NCBI GenBank assembly: GCA_013397865.1
Contig: VZTI01003778.1
Span: forward strand, 497,160-561,159
Direction of reading: 5' to 3'
Source: Struthidea cinerea
Taxonomy: Eukaryota; Chordata; Aves; Passeriformes; Corcoracidae
Length of the DNA stretch: 64,000 nt
The translations under genes were made by a program, and so were the position numbers. Shown piece after piece: positions 14,277 through 27,138 of this stretch (positions are counted from its first letter, which is position 1; each line of letters begins with the position of its first letter). The notes below the pieces were generated by a model. It was not told the origin of the DNA, ran no database searches, and was given only the letters and a program-made list of their open reading frames with translations.

Positions 14277-17200
14277 AATACTCATTCTCAGAAGGAACAA
14301 ACAAACAGGGCAGAGCCATGTGCAGATAAAGGTAGAACAGGTTTCACAGCTTTGGACTTTCTTCATTTTGGCCCCCGAAAAATCTAAATCCTTGAGTTAG
14401 CTTCAAAACCCTGATACACTAACAATATTTAAGCTACAGAAGATAAGATTCTTTGCTACTGACACTGTCTGGAGATTTTCTACCAAAACAGTTTTTCATC
14501 AAAAAGCAAACGCTTTGTCAAAATTATAGCCATTATTATGAAAGGGTCATTTGTGATGAACTCCTGATTGAAAAAAAAAAACAGGAAGAAGGGAACAGGA
14601 TATTTTAGGCTTCTTGAAGTCTCATAATTTTTTTACTTCATCTGTTTAGAAACTTTATAACAAAAAAGGTATCATTAAAAATGAAATGTACAAAGCACAA
14701 TATAAAATCTTAAATTCATGAAAAAAGTATTTAAATTTAGTTAATCTGATTCAAAAGTTACATATAACTTCTCTTCTGACTTTTGCAGCTTTGTGACAGA
14801 ATTTGGCTCTATTTGGGAACTCTTCTGAAACTCAGACTATCTACATGGGGTGAGAGCACCATTCTGTGTTTGGCACCAATGCAAGGAGCTGTGCACACAG
14901 ATTTCAGGTTACCTATGAGCTGTCCGACTCTCCTAGCTAGGACAATAGCCAGGTTTTTGTTCCCTGTTTGTTCAGCATCTTGTGGAGTAGGAATCTGTTT
15001 GTGACAGACATGCCTGTCCCTGCTGTGATTTATCATATAAAAAGATCTTTATACATTTCGCACCAAGGACTGTGTCCCCAAGGACTGACACAGAACCACT
15101 GCTGCAATTCCTCTTCTTTTTTCCTCTGATCACCATGAAAGGATGGAAACACCCCTAGATGCCTGGCAATTGACAACTCAGCAGGGAAGGCCTGCCCTTC
15201 AAAAATAAATAAGTAAAACCAGAACAGCCTTACTAAATTATTTGTAAATGAAACCTAACTGCAAGTGTGCTGCAACACACCATCATCCCCATCCCAGGAA
15301 CAGCTCCTGGTATGGGAGGCAGCCAGGACACATTGCCCTGAAGCCCTTAGGGCTTGGGGAGCCACAGCTGCCTCTCATTTGTATGAGTTTCATCCTTTGC
15401 TAGAGGTTTATCCACCACAGTAAGAGACAGGCATGTTGCTGCAGCATACTGGACAGTTTTACCTGAGATCCAGTCCAGTCCTTACCTGTAGTTCCCATGA
15501 TCTCCATCTATTCCTAGGAAGACAGCCAACCTCACAACAGGGGAAGACCAGCTTTTCCCTTAGAGAATGTTTGGAAGACCATCTCAGCAATTAAAAAGCT
15601 TCACTGCTATTGAAATTAAGAGGATTAATGCTTTTAAACCCCAGGGATCCCTGGTTCATCAATCCACCAGCACACACTTTTTCCTACCTGCTTGTAGCTT
15701 ATTTTAGCTGATGCATCCAGGAGCAGCAGGACAGTGAGTTCACACGGGGCAAGGGCTGCTTGGTGAGCACAGACTGCAGGTTTGCAAAGGCCACTCCGGA
15801 GCACCACAGCACCTTGCAATTTGCCCTGATTTATTATGCAATTAGCAGTGAGTGCATCTCAGTGCACTAGGAGAGACAACACTGGCAGAGCTCAGTGTTT
15901 AAAGCTGACTTTGTACTCAGGCACCTAAATAACTGCCCTGGTTTTCTTCACCGATTTCAAGAAGAATTTTGTCTAAAAATGAAAGTAACTTTTACAGATT
16001 CTCGGTGCAGAAAATCTCAATCAAAGACCACAAAACTTATGAACCATGATTTTAAATGGATGACTTTCATGTAGCCTCATCATACTGAATGCTACAGGCA
16101 CGGAGAAGAGACTTAGTTTACTGTAAAGCCACAGTGCAAATGGTTACTGTGGAATGGAGATGCCTAGACAAATCAGAGATGAGGAATTCCTGTGGGAAAT
16201 CAAGTCATATGGTAGCTATAAACACCAGATGCACAGGGAGACGTGGAGAAGTTTTTCAACACGTATGCATCAACCACGATAAACACTAGGCACAGAAGGG
16301 CTGGGTGGACCACACATGGCTCCTCCCCATACCCAGACCATGCCACCAGCTGACAGAAGAGGGGGTGAACATAACCTTGCAAAGGTCAATGTGACTTCCA
16401 TTGCCCAATTTTCTCGGTACTTGCTTTTGTTCAGTCGAAATCCTCTCTTTGCAGCAGAACTCTCAACTCCTGGGCCCTTCTCAAGATGGATCAGAAAAAT
16501 GACAAAGTCACTCACTGCATTTCTATTGACTATTTGTTCCAGTGGTTGCCACTTGCTTGGTGGATAAAGGGAGATAGGACAAGATAATTAACTTGGGGCT
16601 TTTTTGGATGGCTATTCTGAGGTCTCCAAGTGTGCCCCAGCTCCCATAGCCTATTGAATGTGCCATCAAGGCAGCTTCCCTTCCCTGTATCATTTACATC
16701 AGCATCCCTGTTTTAATTCTTCTGTACATTATTGAAAGCCTCCAACCCAGCAAATAATTTTGTAGGGTAGAATCACTCCTCTTTGACTACAAAAAACTTC
16801 TCCCAGCTCTTACAGAACCATGGGCAAAACAAAAGCACAGAGAAAGGAAAAAATTAAGTTTATCCTGGAGGAGAGTATCCAGAGGTGAGCTAGAGCCCTT
16901 CACCAACAAGGATGGGATGTAATGCTGCTCTTGCTATCACAGGAAAAAATTCTGCTGCCATAATGTGTCTTTTTCCAGTGTTTGTACATTTCTTCCTCCC
17001 CTTGCTAGCAAACTGAGAAGATTAAGATACAGAAATGCCAAGCTGCTAAAAGAGCCAGACCAGACATCAGAGAAATAAAAATGAAATAAAACCCAACTGC
17101 ACATACCTTTTAGTGATACTGTTTGTAGGAGATGCCTGAATTGCAGTCATAAAACTAGGAAAAAGCACCGAAGGGATGGGAGAGCTCTCCCCAGCACTGC

Positions 17201-20200
17201 AGGCCTTGCGCAAACCCCGGGCTGTCCTTGGGCACTGGTGCCGCACACACTTTCCTCTTGCTTTTTCTCAAGTCACCAGCTCGACCATATGAAGAAGAGT
17301 TTACTTAAAAATAAATCAAGAAATAATTCAGCCTTTTTAAGAAAAAAAAAATTATAAATCAATTATCATTCACAGTCTTAAGACCAAATCTGTCAAGAAA
17401 GTTCAGCGAGTGCTTCCCTCCTGTAAAGCCAGGCTGCCTCCTCAGGTGAGCCAGCCCCCCAGCCTCCACACAACAGCCACACCTGGGTCCCAGAGACTCC
17501 CGAGCTGAAACAAGGCATCCTGAGGGAGAAGCTCACCTGGAGGACATCTTCAGCCAACACTGCGTGGAAAAGCAGCACGTTTGCACTGCCCTCACACTGC
17601 CATGCATGCGCCGATGGCAGGCGCCAGACTGTGAAGTGGAGCTCCCCATGGAGTTCTGACGGCTCTGCGGCAGCCCCACACCTGGGCACTGCACAGCCCC
17701 TTGGCACTGTCTCGGGGAAAAATGCATTCAAGAAAGGGCAAAAAGCCACAAGCAGTGAGGAGTGAGGGGGGGAAATGTGAAAAACAGCCCTGAAAGTGCT
17801 GAGAGGAGAGCAAAAACAGGAAAGGGATAAGGTGATCCCTGTGCAGCCCATGGAGGAGAAGCCCCATGCCTGAGCTGAGGGGTATTTCCTGAAGCTGTGA
17901 CTTATTTAAATTAATCATCATTAAATTATCATTTTTGGGAGATGGAAAACAATTAAAAGATTATTCCTGATGACTAAGCAAGCCTAAGTGCCATGAAAAT
18001 GAGTTGTTCAACATCATCACTATCAAAAATGAAGTTCACTTTGGGTGTGAAATATGTCTGATGAGCATGGTTAAAAAAATGGAGTGTAAATTTTTGGAAG
18101 TGAATAAAATAAGAATTTTCTGACAATCTATCAGCTGTTTAACAGGGTATCTGCCATCAAATTAAGAAGTACAGAGGGGAGCAAATCCAGAGAGAGAAGA
18201 GGTCTTGTGAAGTTCAGCATAGTTTGGCTTTCTTGGACCTCACTCAGCTCAGCACAGTTCAGATCACGAAAAGAAACCATCAGGAACTACTAAAAAAAGA
18301 ATTGATTGCAAAGGTCTTCTGAAACTATTTCCCAGTGTTAGATTGAAAGGAGATTTTGTAATTTTTCCTCACACACACACTGAACTAAAGCTCAGCCAGA
18401 AAGAAATTTAAGGGTCTGAAACCTACCGACAGTGAGCAGGGAACTTCTTATCCAGCTATACCTGCAGCTGGGCTGGAGACTTTTAGTCTGAGTCCTACCA
18501 CACGTTTCAGAGAGCATAGAGCTTTGCTGTGAAGACTTAAGGCAAAAGGACACACACCACATCTCGGTGAGCTGCTTCCAGAGTTAATTCCCTCATTGTT
18601 AAAATCTGCCTTTTGTTTTGTAGCCTTTAGCTTTCAGCCTTCAGATCTCATTGCACCCTTGTGTGCTCAGCGGAAGAGCTCTTTAGCGGAAGAAAGCATG
18701 GCTATATTCAGTCTTTGATCAAATCACTTTTTGGTTTTTTCTTTGTCAAATGGAATGGGCAGAGCTTCTGGGCAGTTCCTACATCTTTCATTTTGAGGGG
18801 CAATCACAAAAAATGCAAAGTGTTATTCCAGAAGCATCTTCGTAGGGGCTTGATGCAGACCTTACCCTCTTAGCTTTACCTCTTTCAAAAGACTGTCATA
18901 CAGCAGTACCTTTTTTAAAGACATATAAGCACACTAAAAACAAGAAGCTGGGCACTCTGCCATATTGGCACAAGATGCCAGCTATTTCCCAGCTCTGCAT
19001 CTTACAGAATTCAGGGAACCTCACACACTGATCAGAAGGATGTTAACACAGACCAAACAATCAAAAATATTAAAATAAACAGCACAGAGAATTCTACTAA
19101 TTTTAAAGCACTGCTTCAATTAGTGTCTGGTTGTTTGGGTTTTTTTCCCTTAACCTAATTCATTAGTATTTCCTTTTCAATAATGACTAAAATGAAGAGT
19201 TCCCCCCAGCTGTTTGTATGAAGGAAGGCACAGACAGGAACAGTTTGATGTCCATTTCACTCCAATGGTGAGTAAAAAATGCAGAAGAAAGAAAATTATG
19301 CATAATTATTATCACCATTAACACCATCTGTCATCACCCAAATATGCTGGTGGGTATATTGTTTATATTTTTTCATCTACATGTACACACACACAAACCT
19401 GGAAATAACCAGAGATATAACCCCAGAGAGCAGATTCTTCGGGACAGAGCATCTCTCTTTGCTCTGCTACTGCAGCATCACGGTCCCAACTCTCTAGGAG
19501 CTACTGGCTGCTCTTGTAACATACCCACCAGCACTCAGAGGAGACAACAGATGCAAAGCAACCCATGGCTCTCAGCCCCTCCGGTCATCTGAGGGGGCAG
19601 AAGGTCCATAAGGTGACACCAGACTCAGACTACTCTTTGTAAGGACAAAAATTATGTTTTAAATACATGATATCCAGCTCCTGAAGGGAAAGACCTCCTG
19701 TTTTATTCTACTCCCATGATGTCCCACAGCTGTGCCTTTGAACTAGACTTTTTTTTCCGCATTGTTAAAGAGTCATGACATTTTCTTTATTTAGCACTTG
19801 AGGTTTTGTTTAAAAATATGAACCACCTAATTTGTAAATCTTAACCAGCAACAAGAGCCATCTGTGCATATTTATAAAGTACACTGGCTGAAGATATGTT
19901 AGTGATGGAATATGGCACATATGCATATTCCTGCTTGGGATATATTTTTTAAATGCTCTTTTTCTCCAGAGGAGGCAAATGACTAATTGTTTCTGTTGTT
20001 CAGGCGCTGGAAGTGGAGAACGGGCATTTCTGCTGTTCTGCCTCCCTTTCCAGGTGTTAAGTCCACACATGTACAATAAATACAAAGTAATCCGCAAATG
20101 TTCAGACCTTGGCAAAAACTCCCTCTCTGCCCCCTTGCCCCTAGGCTAGGACTAATTGCTGCCTGCATGTGTATGTCAAACTGTCCCAGATGTTTTATGA

Positions 20201-21235
20201 TTTACTCTTGCAAAATGAAAATCGATCTGAAAACATGTGAATGAATCCAAGGTTAATCACACTTCTGCTACTGACTCCAACTTTCCTGCTGCACACCTTC
20301 AAGGGGTACTGGCCATGTTTCACCCTCATCAAAAACCAAATTTAGGTTCCTAAAGAGTTACCTCTTTGGAATTTAAATGACCAAAGACTAACTGTGATGC
20401 TGAAAAAACATCATACAGCTGTTGCCTACACACAGACACTATGCTAAATTGCCAGGAAGTTTCCCGGTGCTCCAGTCCTACTCTGCATGCTGGAAAAATC
20501 AAGGCCAAGCCACTGGATTTCTGCTCACATACAATCCTAATAACAACAAACCAGGAGTACCTCATCCATTTCCCTTGGGCTTGCTCCAAGGCCTCCCGTA
20601 TCCTGGGAATTCATGGCAAAAACAATTGGAGCTGTTGCAGAGAGAGAGAGAGATGTGGTTTCAGTCCTCATCCTTGTGTGGTGAATCTGGATCCCTTCAC
20701 TGAGCAATCTCAACACCAGGAAAGAGCATTGCTGACTCTCCATCCAAACAGTATGGCTGTGCTTGAAGAAATTAAAGATGCATTTGGCCAGGCAGGTAAA
20801 CAGAAGAATTTTGTGTTCCTCCTTCTTTTCCATAAATAAATGTATGCATTGAAAAATAACGCGTGGTTGGACTGACCCTTTCCAGCTCATTGGCTGCAGA
20901 AAAGTATTTTGAAAATTACTTTAATACATACTTACTCAATGGACAGAATGATTCACGTCGGCACATGAATGTGCCTTATTAAAAACTGCTTACACACAGG
21001 TTACTCAAACCAGCCCTTTCTTTCAACTCTCCAAGGCATGTATGAAATACCATGTTCATTACATGTAAGTCTGGGGAAACCATTATTTCTTCTATCTTCT
21101 GCTAGAGAAGAGGGTGTGTTTTAAAAAGAGCAGAATAAAAATGATTGCAATGAGTGCTGCAGATGCCATGAACTGGCTGGAGAAAGTCTGTCTGTAACTG
21201 AAGCCAAGAGATGAGCCATCCTGGGGTGGCAAGTT

Positions 21236-21505
21236 TTTAGCAGTGCCTGTTGTGGTAGGACAGGGGAATTGCTTTAAACTGAAGGAGGATAGATTCAGAC
21301 TAGATACAAGGAAGAAATGTTTTACTATGAGGGTGCTTAAACACTGGCACAGGTTGCCCAGACAGGTCGTAGGTGCCCCTTGCCTGGGTCAGGTTGGATG
21401 GGGTTTTGAGCAACCTGATCTGGTTGAAGATGTCCCTGCTCATTGAAGGCAAGCTGGCCTGTGAAGATCCCTTTCAAATTAAAGCATTCTATGATTCTAT
21501 GAATC
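21236..21505 (+). mobile_element. CR1 LINE, 3'-terminal fragment
   Basis: Contains the hallmark CR1 3' sequence: CACTGGCACAGGTTGCCCAG, the GAGCAACCTGATCTGGTTGAAG stretch in recognisable form, and the ATTCTATGATTCTATGAATC terminus. It is 5'-truncated, as nearly all CR1 copies are, and retains only the end of ORF2 and the 3' UTR. Non-coding. Confidence 0.92.
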
Positions 21506-24500
21506 TATGTTTCTTCCCACACTCTATATAAAGCTTCCTGAAGAGGGTGCAGTCCCCCAGGGTGCAGAGACACTTTTCACAAAATGTTCCAAAAAGGCTC
21601 GTTTTTCAGTGGGATGAGAAAACCTTTCCATTATCCTCATCCTCTGCAACAGGTCAGCCCACCTGCTACATGAGCCTGCATCGCTTGGCGTGTTGGGGCC
21701 AAGCAGCACCCGAGCAGCCTCAGGGAAAAGTGCCTTAATTGCTGGTAATACAATAGCTCCACTTAGCACCAGCAAAGCAATTAAAAAATGGAATCAAACA
21801 TTTTCTGGATACACATTTAGGGAGCAGCCGGCTGTGTTGGCATGTTACTCCATTACTTAACCCCTGGGTTATATATCTGTGACTGCAGATGGCTTTTACA
21901 TCCGCACCTCTTAAGCAGCATCTGATACCATGACCAAACGCTGGCCCAAAGGGAGGCATGCAGTCATTCTGACCAGAAAGTCTTTTTCCTTTAAATTAAA
22001 CACCATCCCAAGCAAGGCATCAGAAGGTTTTTCTGTGGCCCCATTAGACCCAAAAGAAACAGCTTTCCTCAGCTCCAGCATGGGAAGCACTACCCATCTG
22101 CAATTCAGCTGCAGCTCTGCCTTGCAAAGTCCAAGCATTGGCAAATAAAATTACCTTTCCCCAACAATCTCTCACCAGCACCCCAGGACACCCACGCTGC
22201 TTCCCATGGAGTACTTCTAGTAATGTTTCTTGAAGATATTTTTTCTCCAACTCCCCTTCCTCTCAGTTTTTTCTTCCAGGCATCTCCAAGGAATCCACAG
22301 CCTCCAGGGACAGCTGCAAAAACATCACCATGACAGTATTTGCAGTGTAAATCTGCTGGGCTTAATGCTGACACAGATACAGCTGCTTAGCTGTTGGCTG
22401 CCCAGGGAAAACAACACTGAAGATTAGAAAAAAGTGCTTTGGTCTACCTGAGCCAATGTACCAGCAAAGTCAGTGACAGCACAAAATATGAAAGCAGAAT
22501 GGTCTTACAAACAGACCCATGGGGCATCAATTTACCAAGTATCAATGCAAAAGTATTCACGCTGCGGATGCTGCTGCAGGCCAGGCACTCTGTGGTACAG
22601 AGAAGAAATGGTGCAGACCACAAACGCAAATGCCTTGGTGAACACCTGGCATTTCTCATCTCTCATCCCCATCCTCAACCACAAGCTAAGTGTCCAAATG
22701 CCCCAGCTTCATCAGAACTCCTTACTTGCTTGAATATTTTGATGCTTAGGGTTAGAGAGTGAGGGATTGTTTTGTTCAAGGAGAACAATGATGGGTGGAA
22801 ATTGCATAAAGCTCCTCAGAATGTATTTCCTTATTTGCATGCTTCCCATGCAAGGGAAGCCACACACGGTAGCAAACATTTTACAAAATCTATTCCACTT
22901 GTAGAATAATCCTCCAAATTATTCCATCTTATTAAGGACCTATGGTGTATAAAATAAGATGTGAGCAGTACCATATGACACAATTCAGGTTAACCAAAAC
23001 AATTTGTTTGACTCAAAATGAAACTTCTCATTCCATGTTTGAGGACAGGCTTTTCATATTGCTGAAAGCAATTGCTCCCAGAATTAAAAACTGGGGCATT
23101 TCTTGTTTGTTTCCCAATTTCACCATGTTTCCATATGCTTCTCGAAAAAATCTGTCCTTTCTTTCATGCAAAACTGCTTCCAGGACACACTTGGATACAG
23201 AGCATCAGCCCAAACTGCACTCTTATAGCAAACACAGCCCTCACTCCAGCACAGTGACACATACATGAGGAGAGTTTTGCTTTCTTCCCATATAAATATT
23301 TAACTTGCTCAGACCCAATTTGCCTAAAGCATCAAGCTTTCTCTTCTCATTGATTACTCTGCTAACTTCTTGTTAGTGCTGAAGATTGTCTCATGTCTTT
23401 AAACAGAAAGTTGGAATAACCTTGGAAATGAAGAAATATTTAGTGGGGAGAAAGAGGAGCGAGGCTTTAACGTTGAGAAGAAAATTAGTTTGAAATCTTC
23501 AGTCTAAAGCAGGATGGGAAATGGAGAAGTTCCTGGGGTTTTTTTAGAGTTCCCGGCCAAATGATTTTTTTCTTATGGTTTTTTTAAGCTATGAAGTGGG
23601 CTACCTTTCACTTCACTAACAGGTCCACAAAAAAAAAGGAAAGGTTTAAGAAGATGCAGTTTGGTTTCAAGGTAAGAAACAGCAGCAGTTAGCTTTTGAA
23701 GATAACTCTTGCTGGGTGCTACACAAACCTGTTCCTTAAGTAATGCCATGTACTAAGCATGTTGTCCTTTGCATGACCCTTTCAGTGCTATGCCCATGGG
23801 ATTAAACATTGTATGATTGCTTGCTAAGATTTTGCAAAAACATGGACAGAACATGGTGTCCCAAACCTGGAAAAATACAAGTGCAGAGCAATTTCCAGAG
23901 CCAGCTCTGTTTTGGGATGTTTGTCCAAAAAGAAGTCATTTTGGCTCAGTACTGTGTGCTGATCCTTCCCCGTGATCCAAGTCAGAGCTGTGCCAGTATG
24001 CCACTTGAACATGGACATAGGGGAATATATACTCTCAGCATGAAACCAAGGGCTCAGAAGGGCACAGAAGGATGGACACAGCTCCAAAATGCTGCTGGAA
24101 ATGGGAATTTGCTCCTCACTGCATCCAGCTCCATCCTTAAAATGGGGTTTTTCTCTGAAGCATCAACCTTTTTCATCTTTCAGCCTTGAAGAGATAAAGC
24201 TTCTTTGGTTCTTAAATCTGACAAAATTCATCATAATTTGCAAGATCTGTAGAGAAAAGGTAGGGACACATCTTGTCCCAATGATCATATTTAAGATAGT
24301 TTGGTTCAAAATAACACATTGCTCTTCTCAGCACATGCTGTGTGCAGGTAGCAAACCCTAAAACGAACAAACAATTTAATTTCTAAAAATCTGAAAAAAC
24401 TCCTTCTGTGATAAGATTAAAAAGCAGGCAAGAAAGCAATTCTTCTGGGAGGTAAAAAACCACAGCTGTGAAACAACCCTTAGGGGCCTTAGAAGGAAGG

Positions 24501-25095
24501 CTTGATCTCAGGTGATACATGTGGTCCTGCCTGCAGAGATAGTGCTGGATGACTTATTGGGGCTCCTACAAAAATCCCTGGTTACCAGTTTCCTCCGTGC
24601 CAGAAAGCATGAGTTGGAGCCACGATTTAATCGAGAGTTCAGATAAAGAGAATGTTTTCCACCGGGGAATTTGGGTGGCATAAATCTGTACTCTTAACAG
24701 GTTTGAGTCTCGAGGGTAGGCATGCTCCCATTGCAAGCGCTTTTCCTATGGATAGATAAAAGCCTCCCATAAATAAAGCTTTGAAATCTTCCAGGAGAAG
24801 TTAGCTATACAAATTTGGGCACATGAAGCTTGGTGTAAGCAATAATTCCACAGATTTTTATTAGAAAGTAGATCTATGGGAGCAGCAATGCATGATAAAT
24901 CAACATATCTGCCTCCTTACTGGCTTTTATGACAGGCATTAGCAGTAGTGACTGTCACAGAGATCATAACAGCTTTACTTCCACCATCTCTGTAAGACAA
25001 AATCAAATATAAGCAGTTGATATTATTTTTTAAGTATAAAATCTTTTCCCCTGCTTTGAAGTGGTGACAAAATCATTCCTGCTACACATCAAATT
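21506..25095. other. intergenic, nothing recognised
   Basis: Single-copy-looking AT-rich sequence between the CR1 end and the purine tract. Only short unsupported open frames are present. Confidence 0.7.
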
Positions 25096-25783
25096 TGGGG
25101 AGAGGAAGGAAGTGGGGAAGAGGTGAAGAAAGGAAGAGGGGAAGGGAAGGGAAGGGAAGGGAAGGGAAGGGAAGGGAANNNNNNNNNNNNNNNNNNNNNN
25201 NNNNNNNNNNNNNNNNNNNNNNNNNNNNNNNNNNNNNNNNNNNNNNNNNNNNNNNNNNNNNNNNNNNNNNNNNNNNNNNNNNNNNNNNNNNNNNNNNNNN
25301 NNNNNNNNNNNNNNNNNNNNNNNNNNNNNNNNNNNNNNNNNNNNNNNNNNNNNNNNNNNNNNNNNNNNNNNNNNNNNNNNNNNNNNNNNNNNNNNNNNNN
25401 NNNNNNNNNNNNNNNNNNNNNNNNNNNNNNNNNNNNNNNNNNNNNNNNNNNNNNNNNNNNNNNNNNNNNNNNNNNNNNNNNNNNNNNNNNNNNNNNNNNN
25501 NNNNNNNNNNNNNNNNNNNNNNNNNNNNNNNNNNNNNNNNNNNNNNNNNNNNNNNNNNNNNNNNNNNNNNNNNNNNNNNNNNNNNNNNNNNNNNNNNNNN
25601 NNNNNNNNNNNNNNNNNNNNNNNNNNNNNNNNNNNNNNNNNNNNNNNNNNNNNNNNNNNNNNNNNNNNNNNNNNNNNNNNNNNNNNNNNNNNNNNNNNNN
25701 NNNNNNNNNNNNNNNNNNNNNNNNNNNNNNNNNNNNNNNNNNNNNNGAAGGGAAGGGAAGGGAAGGGAAGGGAAGGGAAAGAC
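25096..25783 (+). repeat. (GGGAA)n purine microsatellite/satellite spanning an assembly gap
   Basis: The plus strand is almost pure purine from 25096. Perfect GGGAA units run at about 25138-25178, then 568 N (25179-25746), then perfect units again at 25747-25779. The same unit on both sides implies the gap is more of the same array; its true length is unknown. Long glycine/arginine/lysine or serine/proline/phenylalanine open frames across the gap are artefacts. Confidence 0.95.
25179..25746. other. assembly gap (568 N)
   Basis: Unsequenced bases inside the (GGGAA)n array. The gap length may be an estimate. Confidence 1.
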
Positions 25784-26659
25784 ATTTGGGGTTTTTTGGT
25801 AGGATTTTCATGGAGCCTTGGAGGAAGCTGACATGACTTGTCCAGTGCACCAGGGCACAGCCATCACAGTGTCTCCCCAACAGTTTTGGAGGTTTGGGGT
25901 TACTGACAGTAGCACAGGGACCACTGACCTCTCCTATAGGGTTCTGGCACAAGTTTTGCTGTTGTAATGTGGATATGACCAGCAAAAAAGTGTTTAATCT
26001 TTTTGTCTCCTTGAATAAATCAGCTTATATATAATCTGATTATACATTTAATATAAATTAAGTAGATAATTGGTAAATAGGGCTTTTCCAACAAAATTAT
26101 TTTAATACAGGGTTAGAGAGGCTAGACTCTCTCTCTGTTTCTAGGATAGGATTTAAAAGACAATTAAAGGAGTTTTCCACCTAAAGCTAGTTCTGTAAAA
26201 GTCCAGGCACTCAGCTCTGACTGGGAACTCCCTGGAGCTCTTCATAAGCTTTAGGAAGAGGAGGCTGTTTTGTTGGTATCAAAAGAATGTGTATCTGCTC
26301 TCTCAACATGTACCATGCAGGGGACAACTTGGTGAGTTGAATGCCAAATGGATGCTTTATTTTTCAGCTGCCCTTTTTGAATTCTCATTGTAGGCAAGAC
26401 TGGAAGCAGTGTCATGTAAGATAGTATCACTACACAAGGTGAAAGGTAATTTTATCCACTGTTTCTTCTTCCATGGCCACACTCATCGTAATCCCACCTC
26501 TTCCAGACTCTCTTGCGTTCCATAAAACAACCCATGGCTACCCTGGAGAATCATCAGACACATAATTGCAGTGTTCCTCCTTTGTGGTTAGTCCTGCAAA
26601 ATAGTGCTTGGTCCATATGTTGCTGCTGACACTACAGAAATGATGCTATGGATTAATTA
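25784..26659. other. intergenic, nothing recognised
   Basis: About 0.9 kb between the purine array and the CpG-rich interval. No coding or repeat signal seen. Confidence 0.65.
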
Positions 26660-27080
26660 CAGCGGGGGACACTCGGAGGGGCGAGCTTCACACGCGCTGC
26701 TCTCCCACGAGGTGCGCAGTTGCGAAGCAACCTGACACATCTGCCAGGGCTGTCTAAGAAACTATTAGCCAGTTGCTACCTCCTGTGCTCAGGAGCTGCA
26801 GGCAATTTCACAGTAATAGTTTCTCGGCTTCTTTCACGCAGGCAACCGTGGTGCCGAGATACTGACTTAAATATGTATCACGGAATGGCATCCTTAATAG
26901 AGGCTTTACAGGAACAAAATGTATATGGGTAATCCGCAAAGGCTGGCTGCAACTGACAGCTTCGTTATTGCTCTGAGAATGCATAGCAGGCACCGCGGGC
27001 CAGGAGCAGGGAGCAGCCACGGGAATGGACAGCTTTGATTCGCGGCCCAGGAATGATTTCGCAGCCCACCTACATGGGCT
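26660..27080. other. CpG-rich interval of unknown role
   Basis: About 20 CpG dinucleotides fall in 420 bp, with about eight in the first 70 bp (26661-26730), against a CpG-poor background. It abuts the LTR starting at 27139. It could be a conserved enhancer, a relic promoter or an old GC-rich repeat. No exon with convincing splice sites or recognised protein similarity is seen. Confidence 0.4.
26757..26824. other. nested hairpin-forming segment (about 23 bp in 68 nt)
   Basis: Outer arms AGAAACTATTA (26757-26767) and TAATAGTTTCT (26814-26824) are perfectly complementary. Inside them AGTTGC (26771-26776) pairs with GCAATT (26802-26807) with one G:T pair, and CTCCTG (26780-26785) pairs with CAGGAG (26790-26795) around a 4-nt loop. 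The size is like a microRNA precursor, but two asymmetric internal loops make that uncertain. Confidence 0.5.
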
Positions 27081-27138
27081 CAGGGGTAAAATCAGAAGCA
27101 CCTGTGCAGGGAACCCTCAAAAGTGCACTATTATTGCA

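Larger units (their letters stand above)
1..21235. other. intergenic sequence, no gene recognised
   Basis: Read on both strands. It holds short chance open frames (none over about 110 codons), the CA/TA microsatellites and the hairpin at 9445 listed separately, homopolymer runs, and several AT-rich stretches dense in homeodomain-like TAAT motifs (for example 8440-8600 and 10230-10560). A GC-richer block at 17150-17900 carries a 152-codon minus-strand frame that resembles nothing I know. No transposon of recognisable age was identified. Confidence 0.7.

Noticed and set aside
17393..17851. 152-codon minus-strand open frame with a second overlapping 109-codon frame
   Set aside because: GC-richer patch without recognisable domain or supporting splice context; overlapping frames suggest low stop density only.
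25030..25985. Open frames of 235-298 codons on both strands across the N-gap
   Set aside because: Translated gap plus a pentanucleotide repeat, which has no stop in several frames.
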